Part shown: in pieces, positions 20,688 to 31,812 of the stretch
How the letters are laid out: the number at the start of each line of letters is the position of its first letter
Numbering within the stretch: the stretch's first letter is position 1
Assembly (NCBI GenBank): GCA_003427395.1
Contig: BFEA01000839.1
Coordinates: 150,483-193,157 of the forward strand
Reading direction: 5' to 3'
DNA from: Chara braunii
Taxonomy: Eukaryota; Streptophyta; Charophyceae; Charales; Characeae
Length of the DNA stretch: 42,675 nucleotides
Notes under the pieces: generated by a model
What the model was told of the DNA's origin: nothing
Seen by the model: the letters and a program-made list of their open reading frames with translations, nothing else
Database searches by the model: none
Position numbers and translations under genes: made by a program

Positions 20688-20990
20688 ATAACGGAAAGCC
20701 TACCGTTGTCCCTGGTGGAACGACATCCGGGTATGAGAAGTAAATGAGAAAAGGCATAAAGGAAGAACGAGAAAGTGAGGAAAGATAATGAACGATTGAG
20801 TATAGATGAAAAAATTTACCTACCTGAGTAAGGGAAGGTATGAAGGGCGAACGTGTAGCATTGGGTAAAGGTACATAGTAAGAGATAAGTAGGACGCATG
20901 GAATAGACCGGTCAAGGTGCGATGCTGAATAAAAAAAGTATGCTTGTCTTTTTTCTTTATCAGGGAACTTGAAGGGAAAAGCCTGTCAAG

Positions 20991-23235
20991 ATGTCGTAGG
21001 GCGGAGGCGCATCGGGTGGTCCCAAGAAGGAATTGACGCTCGATGACCTCATTGCGGCCATTGACCGGCATGAAAGGAAACCGAGCAATATCCCTAAAGT
21101 CGATACCTTCCACTTTTGTGGGGAAAGAGTCTCGGAATGGCTGGAACGAGTGGAACAAGCTTTGGTCGGGCGGTCGGACGTGGTAAAATTTCAACGCATT
21201 CTTCAGTATGTCCTCCTCAGCTACCACCAAGAAGTGAAGAAAGTTATAGATGCAGCCCAAGGTAGCTGGGAAAGATTCAAGGAGGGAATGCAGAGGAAGT
21301 ACCGCCTGAGAGATGGATTGTTGACCACTGCGGACCTCGAGGCAATGAACAAAGAGGATGTTACGACGATAGGGGTTTTTGTTCAAGAATTTAGGAAGAG
21401 GGCGTGAAAGGTCCATGGGATTTCGGAGGAAGCACAGTGCGCTATCTTCCTGGAGCTACTCACGGCATCGGAGGCCGTCGAGTTGACAAGGCATGGAGTG
21501 GGTAGCACCAAGCTCGTCTGGGCCACCATTGACAGAGGGGTGGAAGTTATGTGTTTGGACCAGGTGGAGCAACGTCAGGTACCCCTGCAAAGGAAAAAGA
21601 GAAAGGAAAGAGATGCGACCTCTTTTGGGACCCCGGGGGTAACAAGGATTGTTACATACGTATTGGCACAACTGGGGTATGCGAGAGAGCCGGTGGTGCA
21701 AAGGAGGGTAGTAACGACTGTCCAAATGAAGGGAACGGAGCCGGTGATAGAGGAGGCTGTTCAGGAGGAGCTCTGGGAAGAGGAAGAATCGGTGCCGCAG
21801 CGCCTGACGAAGGCGCAGCACAAAGTGCGTAACTTGACGCAGGGCGGACAAGGATCAGGAAAAGCGCAGGCGCCTCAGGCCTTGACAGCAACCCCTTTGA
21901 ATGTGGCGGCTCCATGATCTAGTACGGACCCCTCGCAAGGAGAGGCGCCCTCCTACGGATAGTGGCCCTGGCCGGTGATCAATGCAATCGTACCATGGGG
22001 TAGCCCGNCACCAGTAGCCNGACCGCAAACGAGTATGCCGCCACCCATCTACCCCACAGCCCAGGCCCAGCCTGTGGCCCCGCCACCGTCACCCGCCCCC
22101 AGTTCACAGGGAAGCATGGCTGGAGGTGGGAACCAGGGGCAGAGCAATCAAGGCAACAGAGGGAGAGGTGGAGGAAAGGGGCGAGGCAGGAATGACGGTG
22201 GAAGAGGAAGGCAATGAAATGGTCAAGGCCAGGGGTACCAAGGCCAAGGGAATCAAGGTCAGGGGTACCAAGGCCAGGGGTACCAAGGCCAAGGGAATCA
22301 AGGACAGGGGTACCAAGGCCAAGGGTACCAAGGCCAGGGGTATCAAGGCCAGGGGGATCAGGGAAGTCAGGGGTATGGAAGACCCCGTTTTGACTGGAGG
22401 ACGGCCATCTGCCAACATTGTGACCAACAAGACCACACTATAAAGTTCTGTAATATAAGATGGGAAGACGAGAGGAGCGGACTGATTTCCTCCACTATGG
22501 ATGGGAACATCTACGATCAGTTTGGGGAGGCCATTGACAGAAGGCTTGGAGGGGTGAGGGCGGAAGCCAAACGAAGGGCGGCAGCTGGGCTGCCACCCCC
22601 TGCCATGTTCAGGCTATGGCAGGAGAAGAAAGGACCGTCGGTGGGGATAGAAGAATTCAGGTTATGGCAGGAAAAGGAAGAACCACCGATTGGGGTAGAG
22701 GAAGTGGGAAGCGATGAGGAAGTAACTCAAGGGCCACGAGGAGGAAGTAGGGGGGAAGAGTTCATAATCATTAAGTCAGATGACGAGAATGAGGAAGAAA
22801 GGATGGAACCTTCGTCCGTCTAGTTGGGGAAAATGGAGGACCTGCTGGATAAGATGGGGAGGTACCAACCGAAGTTGGTGAGCCTCTGTGAGGAAGTGAG
22901 GAAATGGAAGTCTAACATCCCCAAGGTATTCCTCTACGACTCTGGTCCGGAGTCAGCGCCTGGGCGACCCAGAGTAAATGTGGTGGGGTCGTGCCCACAA
23001 TCGGGAATGATGGGGAGACCCCTCACCCCGCAGGCCCGGCTGGCACAAGCAACACGAACGGGAAATCAAGCCAAAGCCAACGCCAGCCAAGAACCTCCGA
23101 GGAGGGAGCAGGAGCCAGGAAAAAGAAAGGAAACCGTGGAAGTAAAGGATGACGATGATGAAGAGGAAGAAGACGAGAGGCTGCGCCAAGAAGAGGATCA
23201 GAGGGCGGAGCAGCGGGCAAGGAAAAAGGAGCCAG
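20991..23235 (+). pseudogene. Gag of Ty3/gypsy element B
   Basis: One frame can be followed from ATG 20991 to about 23235, interrupted by stops at 20997, 21405, 21915, 21960, 22215 and 22821. The N-terminal part has the gag capsid character: VDTFHFCGERVSEWLERVEQA, then WERFKEGMQRKYRL and VQEFRKRA. A Pro/Gln-rich linker follows (21975-22110), then an RG-rich patch, then a QGQGY pentapeptide repeat (22218-22370), then a perfect CX2CX4HX4C zinc knuckle, CQHCDQQDHTIKFC, at 22410-22451. A Glu/Arg-rich acidic tail ends the region. All stops are of a kind a single C-to-T change can create. The frame shifts near 23230 into the protease frame, so gag and pol were probably one long reading frame with an indel. 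Undetermined bases lie at 22008 and 22020. Confidence 0.85.
22218..22370 (+). repeat. 15-bp tandem repeat encoding QGQGY/N in gag
   Basis: About ten units of CAAGGCCAGGGGTAC (variants AAT or GAT for the last codon) encode a Gln-Gly-Gln-Gly-Tyr/Asn/Asp repeat directly before the zinc knuckle. The period is a multiple of three and the frame is kept, so it was part of the protein. Confidence 0.9.
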
Positions 23236-23236
23236 G

Positions 23237-24180
23237 GGAGAGGTCGAGCCGGTCGTGCGCGACGGACCGCCCAAAAGGAAGAAGTATGCGGTTCGGTTGG
23301 AGGACCGGTTTGACGTGAAGAAAGTGATCGACCGACTGCTAGAAGGGCATAATGAACTCATGACCCTTAAGGAAATACTAGCGTCGGCCCCGCGGCCCCG
23401 CGATGAACTGAAGGGGAAATTGTCGCGGCGCCTGGTGCCCAATGTCCATCTGGGTACGATCCTGCCCAAGGAGGCTGAGTGGGCAGAGTCGGGCACGAAA
23501 ATGGACTGGAAATGTGTAGCCTGCGGCACGGTGGATCTGGTAGTAAAGGGCTCCAAGTGTGCGGCAATGGTGGACACCGAGGCTGAAATAAACATTATTC
23601 GGGAGGCAGACGCAATCAAATTCGGGCTGGATATAGACCGTTCTGACTGCGGTATTCTGCACGGAGCCAGCTGCAAGGCCGTATTTTGTGGGACAGCCTC
23701 GAATGTACTCATCGAGGTTGAAAAGGTGAAGGTCAGGGCTTGCTTCTTCATCACGCCGGGCGTGGATCACAAAATCCTCCTGGGGAAGTCATTCCTAAGC
23801 AAGACGGAGACCGTGATATTCAATAAGCATGACGGGACGTTAATCCTCCTCTTATGCGACCCTGCCTGCGGGAATTACGAAATAATTACCTGCAGAAACA
23901 CAGGGCCAATGAGTGTAAGGAACCGGCCCAATCCAGGATCGTTCACGATAGGAGAGTCGGAAGGTGAGCGCCGGAGGCTCCGGGCAGAGCCCGAAGCAGG
24001 AGAGAGGGTGGAAGCATTTTCCCTCCGCCTGTCGGACGTAGGGAAGGCCATGGACTTGGTGGCCGCGCATGAGATGGCAGATCCGGATGCCATCCAGGCC
24101 TTGAGGGAGCAGGTTCTGGAATGCCCCGAGGGAGGAAGGTTGGAGCTGGTATATTGGCTCCCGGGCAGTGGAAGGAACTC
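23237..24180 (+). pseudogene. Aspartic protease region of element B
   Basis: A frame of about 320 codons is open to TGA 24230-24232, though the part after about 24180 is probably out of the original frame. It starts in a linker (EVEPVVRDGPPKRKKYAVRL). The retropepsin core begins with a Cys-containing strand, KCAAMVDTEAEINII, whose catalytic triplet at 23573-23581 is Asp-Thr-Glu instead of Asp-Thr-Gly, explained by one G-to-A change. The second conserved strand is HKILLGKSFLSKTE (usual form I-L-L-G-x-x-F-L). The enzyme would process gag-pol, and the Gly-to-Glu change should inactivate it. It lies between gag and RT as in all Ty3/gypsy elements. Confidence 0.83.
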
Positions 24181-24189
24181 CGCATCAGG

Positions 24190-25100
24190 GCAAGCACAAT
24201 CTGTAAGTCGGCCTTTTTTAGGGGACGACTGAAGCAGGGTTCCCAAAGGCGATACAAGACGGTAGACAAGAAGTGCCGCCCGGTTCCTGTCCTCGTTACA
24301 GAGGACGAGGAAGCATATTACGAGAGGGAACGAGGGTTGATACGGCGAATGAGGGAGAGTGCTTTAGCAGGACCATGTCGTATCAACGAAGGGAATGAAG
24401 GGGAGTTGATTATAGGGGAGCCCGACTTCCTACTGCCTCAGGAGCGAGCATTAATGGTGGAGTTGATGAAGAGGAGGCATCGCGCCTATGCGTTTAGTGA
24501 CGAGGAACGTGGCAGGCTGAACGTGGATAAAATACCTATGATCCGCATCCACACCGTGCCACACGAGCCTTGGAACATGAGAGGGGCGCGGTATCCTAAT
24601 CCTGATGAGGAAAAGAAGGTGGTGGATTACCTCGACGACAAGATACGTACGCACGTCACCGACTATTCGAGTGGACCGTATGCGTCCCCATCGTTCTGCT
24701 TCATCAAGCCTAACGGAACATTGCGGTGGGTGCAAGATTTGCAGAGGCTGAATGTGGTGACCGTGCGGGATGCTGGAGGGTTGCCCAATGCAGATGCGCT
24801 GTCAGAATCCTGTGCTGGAAGTCCTAGAATCTCACTTATAGACCTTTACTCGGGATATGATCAGTTCCCAGTCTACCCGCCGGACAGGCCTGTGACGGCT
24901 ATGCACACGCCGCGAGGGCTAATCCACATGAATCTGGCCCCACAAGGGTGGACCAATGCGGTAGCAATGGTCTAACAGGCCATAATTCGGGCTATGCAGT
25001 AAGTCAGCCCCCATATCACACAGCCATACATTGACGATTTGGCAGTGAAGGGGCCGGCGGTGAAAGAAAGCGACGAAGTCTCGCCAGGGGTCAGGCGTGA
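24190..25100 (+). pseudogene. Reverse transcriptase of element B, truncated
   Basis: This is in a different frame from the protease, so an indel lies near 24120-24200. Domain order is an N-terminal extension (YKTVDKKCRPVPVLV), a connector ending in YASPSFCFIKPNGTLRWVQDL, the palm motif LIDLYSGYDQF containing the first catalytic aspartate, then APQGWTNAVAMV, and PYIDDLAVKGP with the YIDD catalytic pair at 25027-25038. Stops are at 24973 and 25000, both compatible with Gln codons mutated C-to-T. Homology ends at PGVRRE, about 25100, where a repeat unit with inverted ends begins. The connection, RNase H and integrase domains are absent from the window. Confidence 0.9.
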
Positions 25101-25107
25101 ACAACCT

Positions 25108-26405
25108 CTTACAAGGGTATCTGCCCGGGTTTGTGCAAGCGAAAGGAGATAGTTCTGGTTCAAAGTTTAAGTATACCGCGCTAGGCGCGGCCGTGTCTGT
25201 GATTACGTAGACAGTCCGCAACAAAGCCGACCGACGACCTGCACATCAGTATGGCCACGACCTCTATCCCGAGAGCTCAGGCCCACGCGTATGTCGTCCC
25301 GGGATCGGGGGCGTAGGGCTAGGTGCCGATCCTAGTGGTAGTAGCAAAAATTCAAAGGGGAGCTTTGAGGACCAAGCCAGACAGGGGTCCTATGTGGACA
25401 ACCACCACATTGCGGCCTCCGCCGTAGTCCCTCAGGGCCTTTGCCTAAGCAAAGGTCACCATCCGGCGGGGTCCAGCCGGCATGCTCACACTTGAAACCT
25501 CTCACGGCAGGCCATAGGCTGCGGGCGGCCCACCTGCAAACGGGCCCCACCACTCGGTTTTCTTCCACCTCGTGGGCTCATCACCCATCGGCTTGCATGC
25601 ACGTCGAACTCCTCGGTCCATGTTTCAAGACGGACAAGGTCGAGGGAACTTCGTCGGCTTTTCAAGCACGCCTGAATCCTCAAGTCAGTCGAAAGAGGGG
25701 TGCGCTCAAGGTCCTCAAATACCGTGGCGGGCATCCGTCCGGTACTGCGCCCAAATCCACGAAGCGTCGGAACAACAATAAAAAGGGCAAACATGAATAG
25801 TAAAACAATAAATAAATAAAACGTCGGGACATGTCAACGGGGAAAAAGGATGATGCTAGCACCATCCTAGCGTCGCCGGCGGCAAAACCAGGGGGAGTAG
25901 CTCCTTCGGGCCCTTCGCGCCCCTCCGATGTTCTTGCGCCGTCGCCGCTCGGTCTCGATCCTTAAACCCTTTCTACGAAATTTGGATGTCGTAACCATTA
26001 AAACTAAATCGAAGTCTAGGTTTGAGTTCCGACAGTCACCCACATAAATGGGCACCGCGCGACGCGAGGGCCTACTAAAAATACTTCAAAGCCTTCTCGT
26101 CCTTGAAGCCGTCCTTTGCTCGTACGCATAGGTCGTAAACACGTGCACCAATCAAGAAACAAAAATCTTTTTAATCGTGGTCAAATAAATAAAAATAAAA
26201 ATATAGCCGGTGATCGCACCGGTTCTGAGTCATTAACAAATAAATCACGCGCGCCTCAAGCCTGCGTGCCCACACACTCTCTATTCTAATCAACCATCTT
26301 GTCCACGTAATCACAAACACGGCGGTGCTTGGCGCGGTATACTTAAACTTTGAACCAGAACTATCTCTTTTCGCTTGCACAAACCAGGGCGGATACCCTT
26401 GTAAG
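25108..26405. mobile_element. 1.3-kb unit with ~107-bp inverted ends, disrupting RT of element B
   Basis: The left end (25108-25214, starting CTTACAAGGGTATC) and right end (26298-26405, ending GATACCCTTGTAAG) are inverted copies, roughly 85-90% identical by eye. They bracket the second copy of the 1.06-kb segment. No clear target duplication is visible, and RT homology does not resume on the right. It could be a non-autonomous DNA transposon, or a repeat pair produced by an inversion. Confidence 0.5.
25214..26278. repeat. 1.06-kb dispersed segment, copy 2
   Basis: This is a direct copy of 14497-15560, running from GTCCGCAACAAAGCC to GCCCACACACT. The two copies flank LTR copy 2 plus gag-pro-RT. 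A 119-codon frame, 25441-25800, ends in a basic tail (KSTKRRNNNKKGKHE) that is also encoded at 15012-15079, but the two copies differ in frame upstream. I assign no function. Confidence 0.85.
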
Positions 26406-26665
26406 GGTATTCGCACCGACAGCGATACATCGCAAAAGAACATCATTGTCGCAGATCGCAACCTGACACAGAAGGAAACTAGGACAAGAGCGAGAGCTAA
26501 TACGATCGAAGTGAACCCAGTTTGCCCAGGGCGTGCTATACATACATCTTCCCCACCCTTGCTCAGAAACAATCGAAGCCCATCAACTGAACATATTGTC
26601 GACACCGAAAAAAAAAACATCATGAAGCCAAAGGTCATTGCGACAAGAACCCCTCGCAACTCCAT
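26171..26665 (-). CDS. Open frame with signal-peptide-like start (doubtful)
   Basis: This 164-codon minus-strand frame begins MELRGVLVAMTFGFMMFFF, a short polar start followed by a hydrophobic stretch like a signal peptide or membrane anchor, with a second hydrophobic stretch near residues 50-70. Its second half runs through the right inverted end of the 1.3-kb unit and into the 1.06-kb segment, so at least residues 90-164 are repeat-derived. It could be a first exon with a false extension, or chance. No homologue is recognised. Confidence 0.2.
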   Translation of the reverse strand: MELRGVLVAMTFGFMMFFFSVSTICSVDGLRLFLSKGGEDVCIARPGQTGFTSIVLALALVLVSFCVRLRSATMMFFCDVSLSVRIPLQGYPPWFVQAKRDSSGSKFKYTAPSTAVFVITWTRWLIRIESVWARRLEARVIYLLMTQNRCDHRLYFYFYLFDHD

Positions 26666-28194
26666 TGCACCTTAGATCGAACAGGACTGTCCTTTCTTCA
26701 AGGTTACAACGCACTGAGACAGCGTCACCACAGCTGTTGGTAACTTCTGAGCAACCCGTCAATCCGCACAACGATCAAAGCTCCTACCCCCCTCAAATAC
26801 TACATGCGAGCGCAAACCCTCGACTGTATAGGTTTATCTGTGGAATTAAGAAGGCCGCTGAAAGAATTGACACCATTGAAATGAAGGGCCGATAATTCCA
26901 TGACTAAGAAGATTGCAATGATTGCCACAATGGCCACTGAAAGATGATCGGCGTCCATTAGGAAGTAGCGTTTGAACTCCTTTTACTCCTGATCAGCAGC
27001 AAAGGTCAATTCCTACGATACGACCCAACCACAGAACATAACAGAAATGGAGCAAAAAATGATGATAAGTAACAGTCTTATTTAATCAAACAAATAAAGA
27101 GTCATACCGCAAAAAAGGTAGAAAAGAAAAAAAAGGAAAAAAAAAGGGAAAGAAGGGTAGTCCCAATTCAGCTAAACGGCCCCAAGGTGTCGGCGAAACA
27201 ATAGGGTTATTCGTGAGATTTCCCAAAAGCTTTTTCACCAATCCCCACGTTGATTGGCTCATCAGGGGAGAAGGTAACCCAAAATATTCGCTCCGAAAGG
27301 TACATGGCATTTATTCATGCCCTAAGGGAATAGGGAGGAGAACAAGACCATAGTAGGGGGGGATGGAAAGATAGAGAAAGCTTCAACACATATGTCAACA
27401 GGGAGGGAGGCGGGGTTTGGAGCGATGGACTAATTTACCACTCCAGTAGCTGAAGACGACGGATCATTCATCACCACAGCAGATCGTGTGAATAAAAAAG
27501 ATCTTCTATCAAGGAAGGCGATGGACCAACGATCTCAATGGTGTACCGAGAAGACAGCGAATCTCGGGAGCTTCGTAGTGGCGAAAGGATTGGTGAAAGT
27601 GAAAGCGATGGAAGATAAAGCGAGTGGGGGCAGTGGAGGAGGGGAGCGAAGTCTTCAAGCAGTAACGCAGGAGTTCCGAGAACGCATCGTTTGATCAGTG
27701 TGGATGCGGGATCGGGGGCCACCAGAGGTATGCACAAACTGCTACCGTACTACTGACGATCGCAGGAGGGCATACTTCAAGCGGCACCAGAAAAAGGACT
27801 AACACTGATTAGGGGCAGTGCTAAATAGTAGTTTCTAAGAGACGGCGGCTAATCCAGCTCTTGCGGCGAACTGAGAGCTGTGTATGCTAAACCGTAGGAT
27901 TAAACTGATCGTGCATCAGTATTAGATCCCGAGATAAGTGCAGGGGGGTAGCTATACAGTCTTAGAAGCCCAAGGAAGGGTAGTACTGGAAGAATCGACA
28001 GTCAAAGGTCATAAATGTTTAGAATATAACCCTTAGCAGCATGGAGAAAAAAAAACTCACGCCTAAATTTTATGGTGTTTCGTGCTCTCAACAGTCCGGT
28101 AATCATTTATAAATAAATCTGTAAATACATTATAATTTTATTTTATTTTTTTTTACTTATTACTTTTTTTTTTTTTTTTACTAATTTATGTTAT

Positions 28195-28196
<2 letters not shown>
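26410..28196. other. Spacer without recognised features
   Basis: The region has mixed composition with an A/G-rich patch near 27118-27150. Only short frames are present and no motif was recognised in them. It may hold decayed repeats that I cannot name. Confidence 0.4.

Positions 28197-28230
<34 letters not shown>
28197..28230. repeat. Poly-T tract
   Basis: An uninterrupted run of about 34 T, preceded by shorter T runs at 28143-28180. It could be the poly-A tail of a minus-strand retroposon, but no body is recognised. Confidence 0.85.
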
Positions 28231-28356
28231 CCGCCACATCGTGACTAAGTGCACAATGTGGCACTCACGTCGATCCAGCCTTTGGTCCCAGGTCTCCGTG
28301 CAGGTGAAATTGTATTTTTATATATAAATACACTCATATATATGAATGTATGTTAG

Positions 28357-28961
28357 NNNNNNNNNNNNNNNNNNNNNNNNNNNNNNNNNNNNNNNNNNNN
28401 NNNNNNNNNNNNNNNNNNNNNNNNNNNNNNNNNNNNNNNNNNNNNNNNNNNNNNNNNNNNNNNNNNNNNNNNNNNNNNNNNNNNNNNNNNNNNNNNNNNN
28501 NNNNNNNNNNNNNNNNNNNNNNNNNNNNNNNNNNNNNNNNNNNNNNNNNNNNNNNNNNNNNNNNNNNNNNNNNNNNNNNNNNNNNNNNNNNNNNNNNNNN
28601 NNNNNNNNNNNNNNNNNNNNNNNNNNNNNNNNNNNNNNNNNNNNNNNNNNNNNNNNNNNNNNNNNNNNNNNNNNNNNNNNNNNNNNNNNNNNNNNNNNNN
28701 NNNNNNNNNNNNNNNNNNNNNNNNNNNNNNNNNNNNNNNNNNNNNNNNNNNNNNNNNNNNNNNNNNNNNNNNNNNNNNNNNNNNNNNNNNNNNNNNNNNN
28801 NNNNNNNNNNNNNNNNNNNNNNNNNNNNNNNNNNNNNNNNNNNNNNNNNNNNNNNNNNNNNNNNNNNNNNNNNNNNNNNNNNNNNNNNNNNNNNNNNNNN
28901 NNNNNNNNNNNNNNNNNNNNNNNNNNNNNNNNNNNNNNNNNNNNNNNNNNNNNNNNNNNNN
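28357..28961. other. Assembly gap (605 N)
   Basis: Undetermined bases. The open frames of 200-380 codons that cross it are artefacts. Confidence 0.99.
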
Positions 28962-30964
28962 CCGCCCCATGGCGCTTCCCAAATCCCAAACCCCCTCCCC
29001 ACTGGCCGCCATGCGGCCGCAAAGTCGCGCGGCCTCGTGGACGGGTCCGCGGGGTCGAGGCCTAGGCCACGGTCGCAGACTTGTCTGCGGTTGGCCGCCG
29101 CCGGGGGGGATTCATAGCTTGAACTGTCTTCCGGTCGGAGTGATAAAAATGCAAAAAAGGCTTTAGACGGACAACAAAGTGGGATGTGCCAAGGATTTTT
29201 GAAAAATAGAGTGTGGAGATACAGATAGAACTGAAATCCCCCGTGCGGTTCTAGTTTTAGTGAGAAATAACCATCCCCTCGCGGGTAGGAAATAACTCGC
29301 ACAACTTTCAATCGTTCGTTTAATTCAAAAAATATCTTTGAACTTCCATGCAGGCTGCTCATCGTGTATTCGAACGTTGTCGAGCACATCGGTCCTGCAG
29401 GGGACCCTCCCGACCACATCACACAGGACTTTGCAGAACTTTCATCACGAAGGAGCTTTCGTCGCTCTGGTTGTAGTGCGCCAGCCACACCTCTTGCGAA
29501 CCCTCACGATAGGATAGGGGTCACGTGAGGCATAACTTACCTTTGCCCAAGAGGCTGTCACCACCCTTCGATAGGCATATCCCCGCCGAACTACCGAACC
29601 ATGTACGAAACCGCCTTGGGTGCAATCACAGAGTTGACTCAACCAATGGTGTTTCTTGTTTGCTGTAGCATAGGGGGTACGCCACGTCAAACACCTTAAA
29701 TAGACCCGTACGTGAAACGTCGTTCGAGGGGCTAATCTCCCAAGCGCGGCTCGACACTAGTCGACTAGGACGGTTCATCTAACCACGCGATACACTTCAT
29801 ATAAACAACATCGAACTTTATGCATAAATCGCGCCTAGTCCCTTTTTCAGATTCGAACCATAACTCTTAATAACAGAATTAAGCGGATGTCGCGTACGTG
29901 ACTCTGAATAAATTTCACGGCGACATAGACCCTATCATATTGACTAGCAATGCATAAATACGCAAGCAGTAGCAATAATGACGTATTATGCAGTGCTCAT
30001 GACTAAGCGGTCCTTACTAATTTTTAGGATCGCCTTCGCTGATCAAGTGTCGGCTGACACACGTCTCTGGAGGTTAATCTCTTGACGCTTAACAATCGCG
30101 AGTACGATTGCAAGACCTACCCTTTTTGACACCCTGCGTGAGTGAGCGCTAGGGGAGTTTCGGCCCTTAATGGCGGTCAAACGCCTCTCACGCGGAAAAT
30201 GGGGCTCCATCTTCGGAAAATTGGAAACAGGTAAAGGGGTTTGACTTTGATAGTCGTCACGAACCTCAACGTCCAACTATATAAAAATTTTAAAGCAAAG
30301 CAAATAAGATTTCCTTTTTCGGTCAATATAAATCTGCTCAATCCTTACGCACGGTCAAAGTAGATCACGAGGAGTACGAAAGATAAAATTACAATGGGTT
30401 TTAGGACACAAGGCGATCACTCTCACGATCACAGTATGACTCCCTTCAAAATATACACATGATCGCAGACAAAGTCAAATCCGAACTTCAACTCACAAAA
30501 AATACATGCAATCACATCCAGAGATTCCTCAACGACACACGAAGTCAACGACAACCACTACATACACTCATATCGTTTGCCTTATCCACACAAACCCCAA
30601 CCCTTATCCAACCTTCCAAAAAAAACACTCAGACCTTTCTAAATTACCATTTTAGTAAAAACCGAGTAAAACTCAAAGAAAAATTTCAATCCAAATGGGC
30701 TAAGACCTTAGGTTGAGTAACGAGAATAAGTTAGAATTGAGCCGGAAATAAACACGTTATCGAAATATAATAAAAAAGCATCCTCGTAGGATCGGACTGA
30801 AACTATTAAGATATTAAATTGAAGAAACCAAAAAGGGTCTATAACACAACGCATGTCATTTATCAAAGTTAACTTTAAGTGAATGAAGAATAAACCCCCA
30901 TACCACATCTCACTCAAATTTATCGCAAAACTAAGTCTACATTTAATCTCTAAATGGTATTAGA

Positions 30965-31610
30965 AGATTAGGAAAAATTTCGGTAACACCTCCCCTCTAT
31001 AAGGTAAATTGCCAAAGTTTATCCTTCCAAATAAAATCAAACTCCTTAAAACTAAAAAAACTATGACAACACTCCCTCTAGAGAAAGTCCCCATTCATAA
31101 TTTATACTTGACTAGACACGAGATCAAAGAATGATTTTAACTTTATGGAGTCAAATCTTGTCTTAACTTGTTGATTTAGCAAAAAAATTTGCAACAATCC
31201 CTTTAGAAAAATAGACTTCCTAAATTTATACTAAGTCATGTATAAATCTCAAAGATAAAATTTGAACTTTGCTAAGAAAACAATTAACTAACTTTTTGGA
31301 TTTACAAAAATTTCGGCAACACTCCCTTTAGAGAAGTATCTTTCCAAAATTTGTATATATTATAAAACTGAATATAAATTAAAAATTTAATTCTAACTTT
31401 ACAAAGTCAAAATTTCTCTAACTTCCATATTTAGCAAAAATTTGGGTTGCACCTCGCTTAGAAAAGTAGGTTCCCCTTATTTTTACTAAGTAAAATATGA
31501 AACTTAAACAAAAGTTAAGTTTAGAAAGATAAAAATTTAATTAACCCCTTTGATTTGTAAAACTTTGGGCAGCACTCTCTTTAGCGAAAATTATATTCCA
31601 AATATTATAC
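30965..31610 (-). repeat. ~120-bp unit array in LTR copy 3
   Basis: Six degenerate units are marked by an AAATTT-like string, an ACxCCCT(T/C)TAG-like segment and TTTATACTAAG-like strings, with starts near 30970, 31063, 31186, 31308, 31437 and 31560. It is homologous to 9973-10560. Confidence 0.7.
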
Positions 31611-31812
31611 AAAGCTAAATATGAGAAATAAACTTAGCTCCGAAAAGCAGAAATTGAGCTAACTCCTATAACTCTGGCTAAACTTATAGTTAAACAAACA
31701 CATATAACCAATCAAAGTCTTTCACAAAAAATCCCAAGTTCTTTCCACATAAAATAGTGCATTGATCCTCCAAATGATTAACCCTTCACCCATCTTACGT
31801 ATTGCATGACGC

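Noticed and set aside
21652-21915. Minus-strand frames opposite gag
   Set aside because: They are shadows of the plus-strand gag coding sequence.
28318-29488. Frames of 219-384 codons across the gap
   Set aside because: They consist mostly of undetermined bases.
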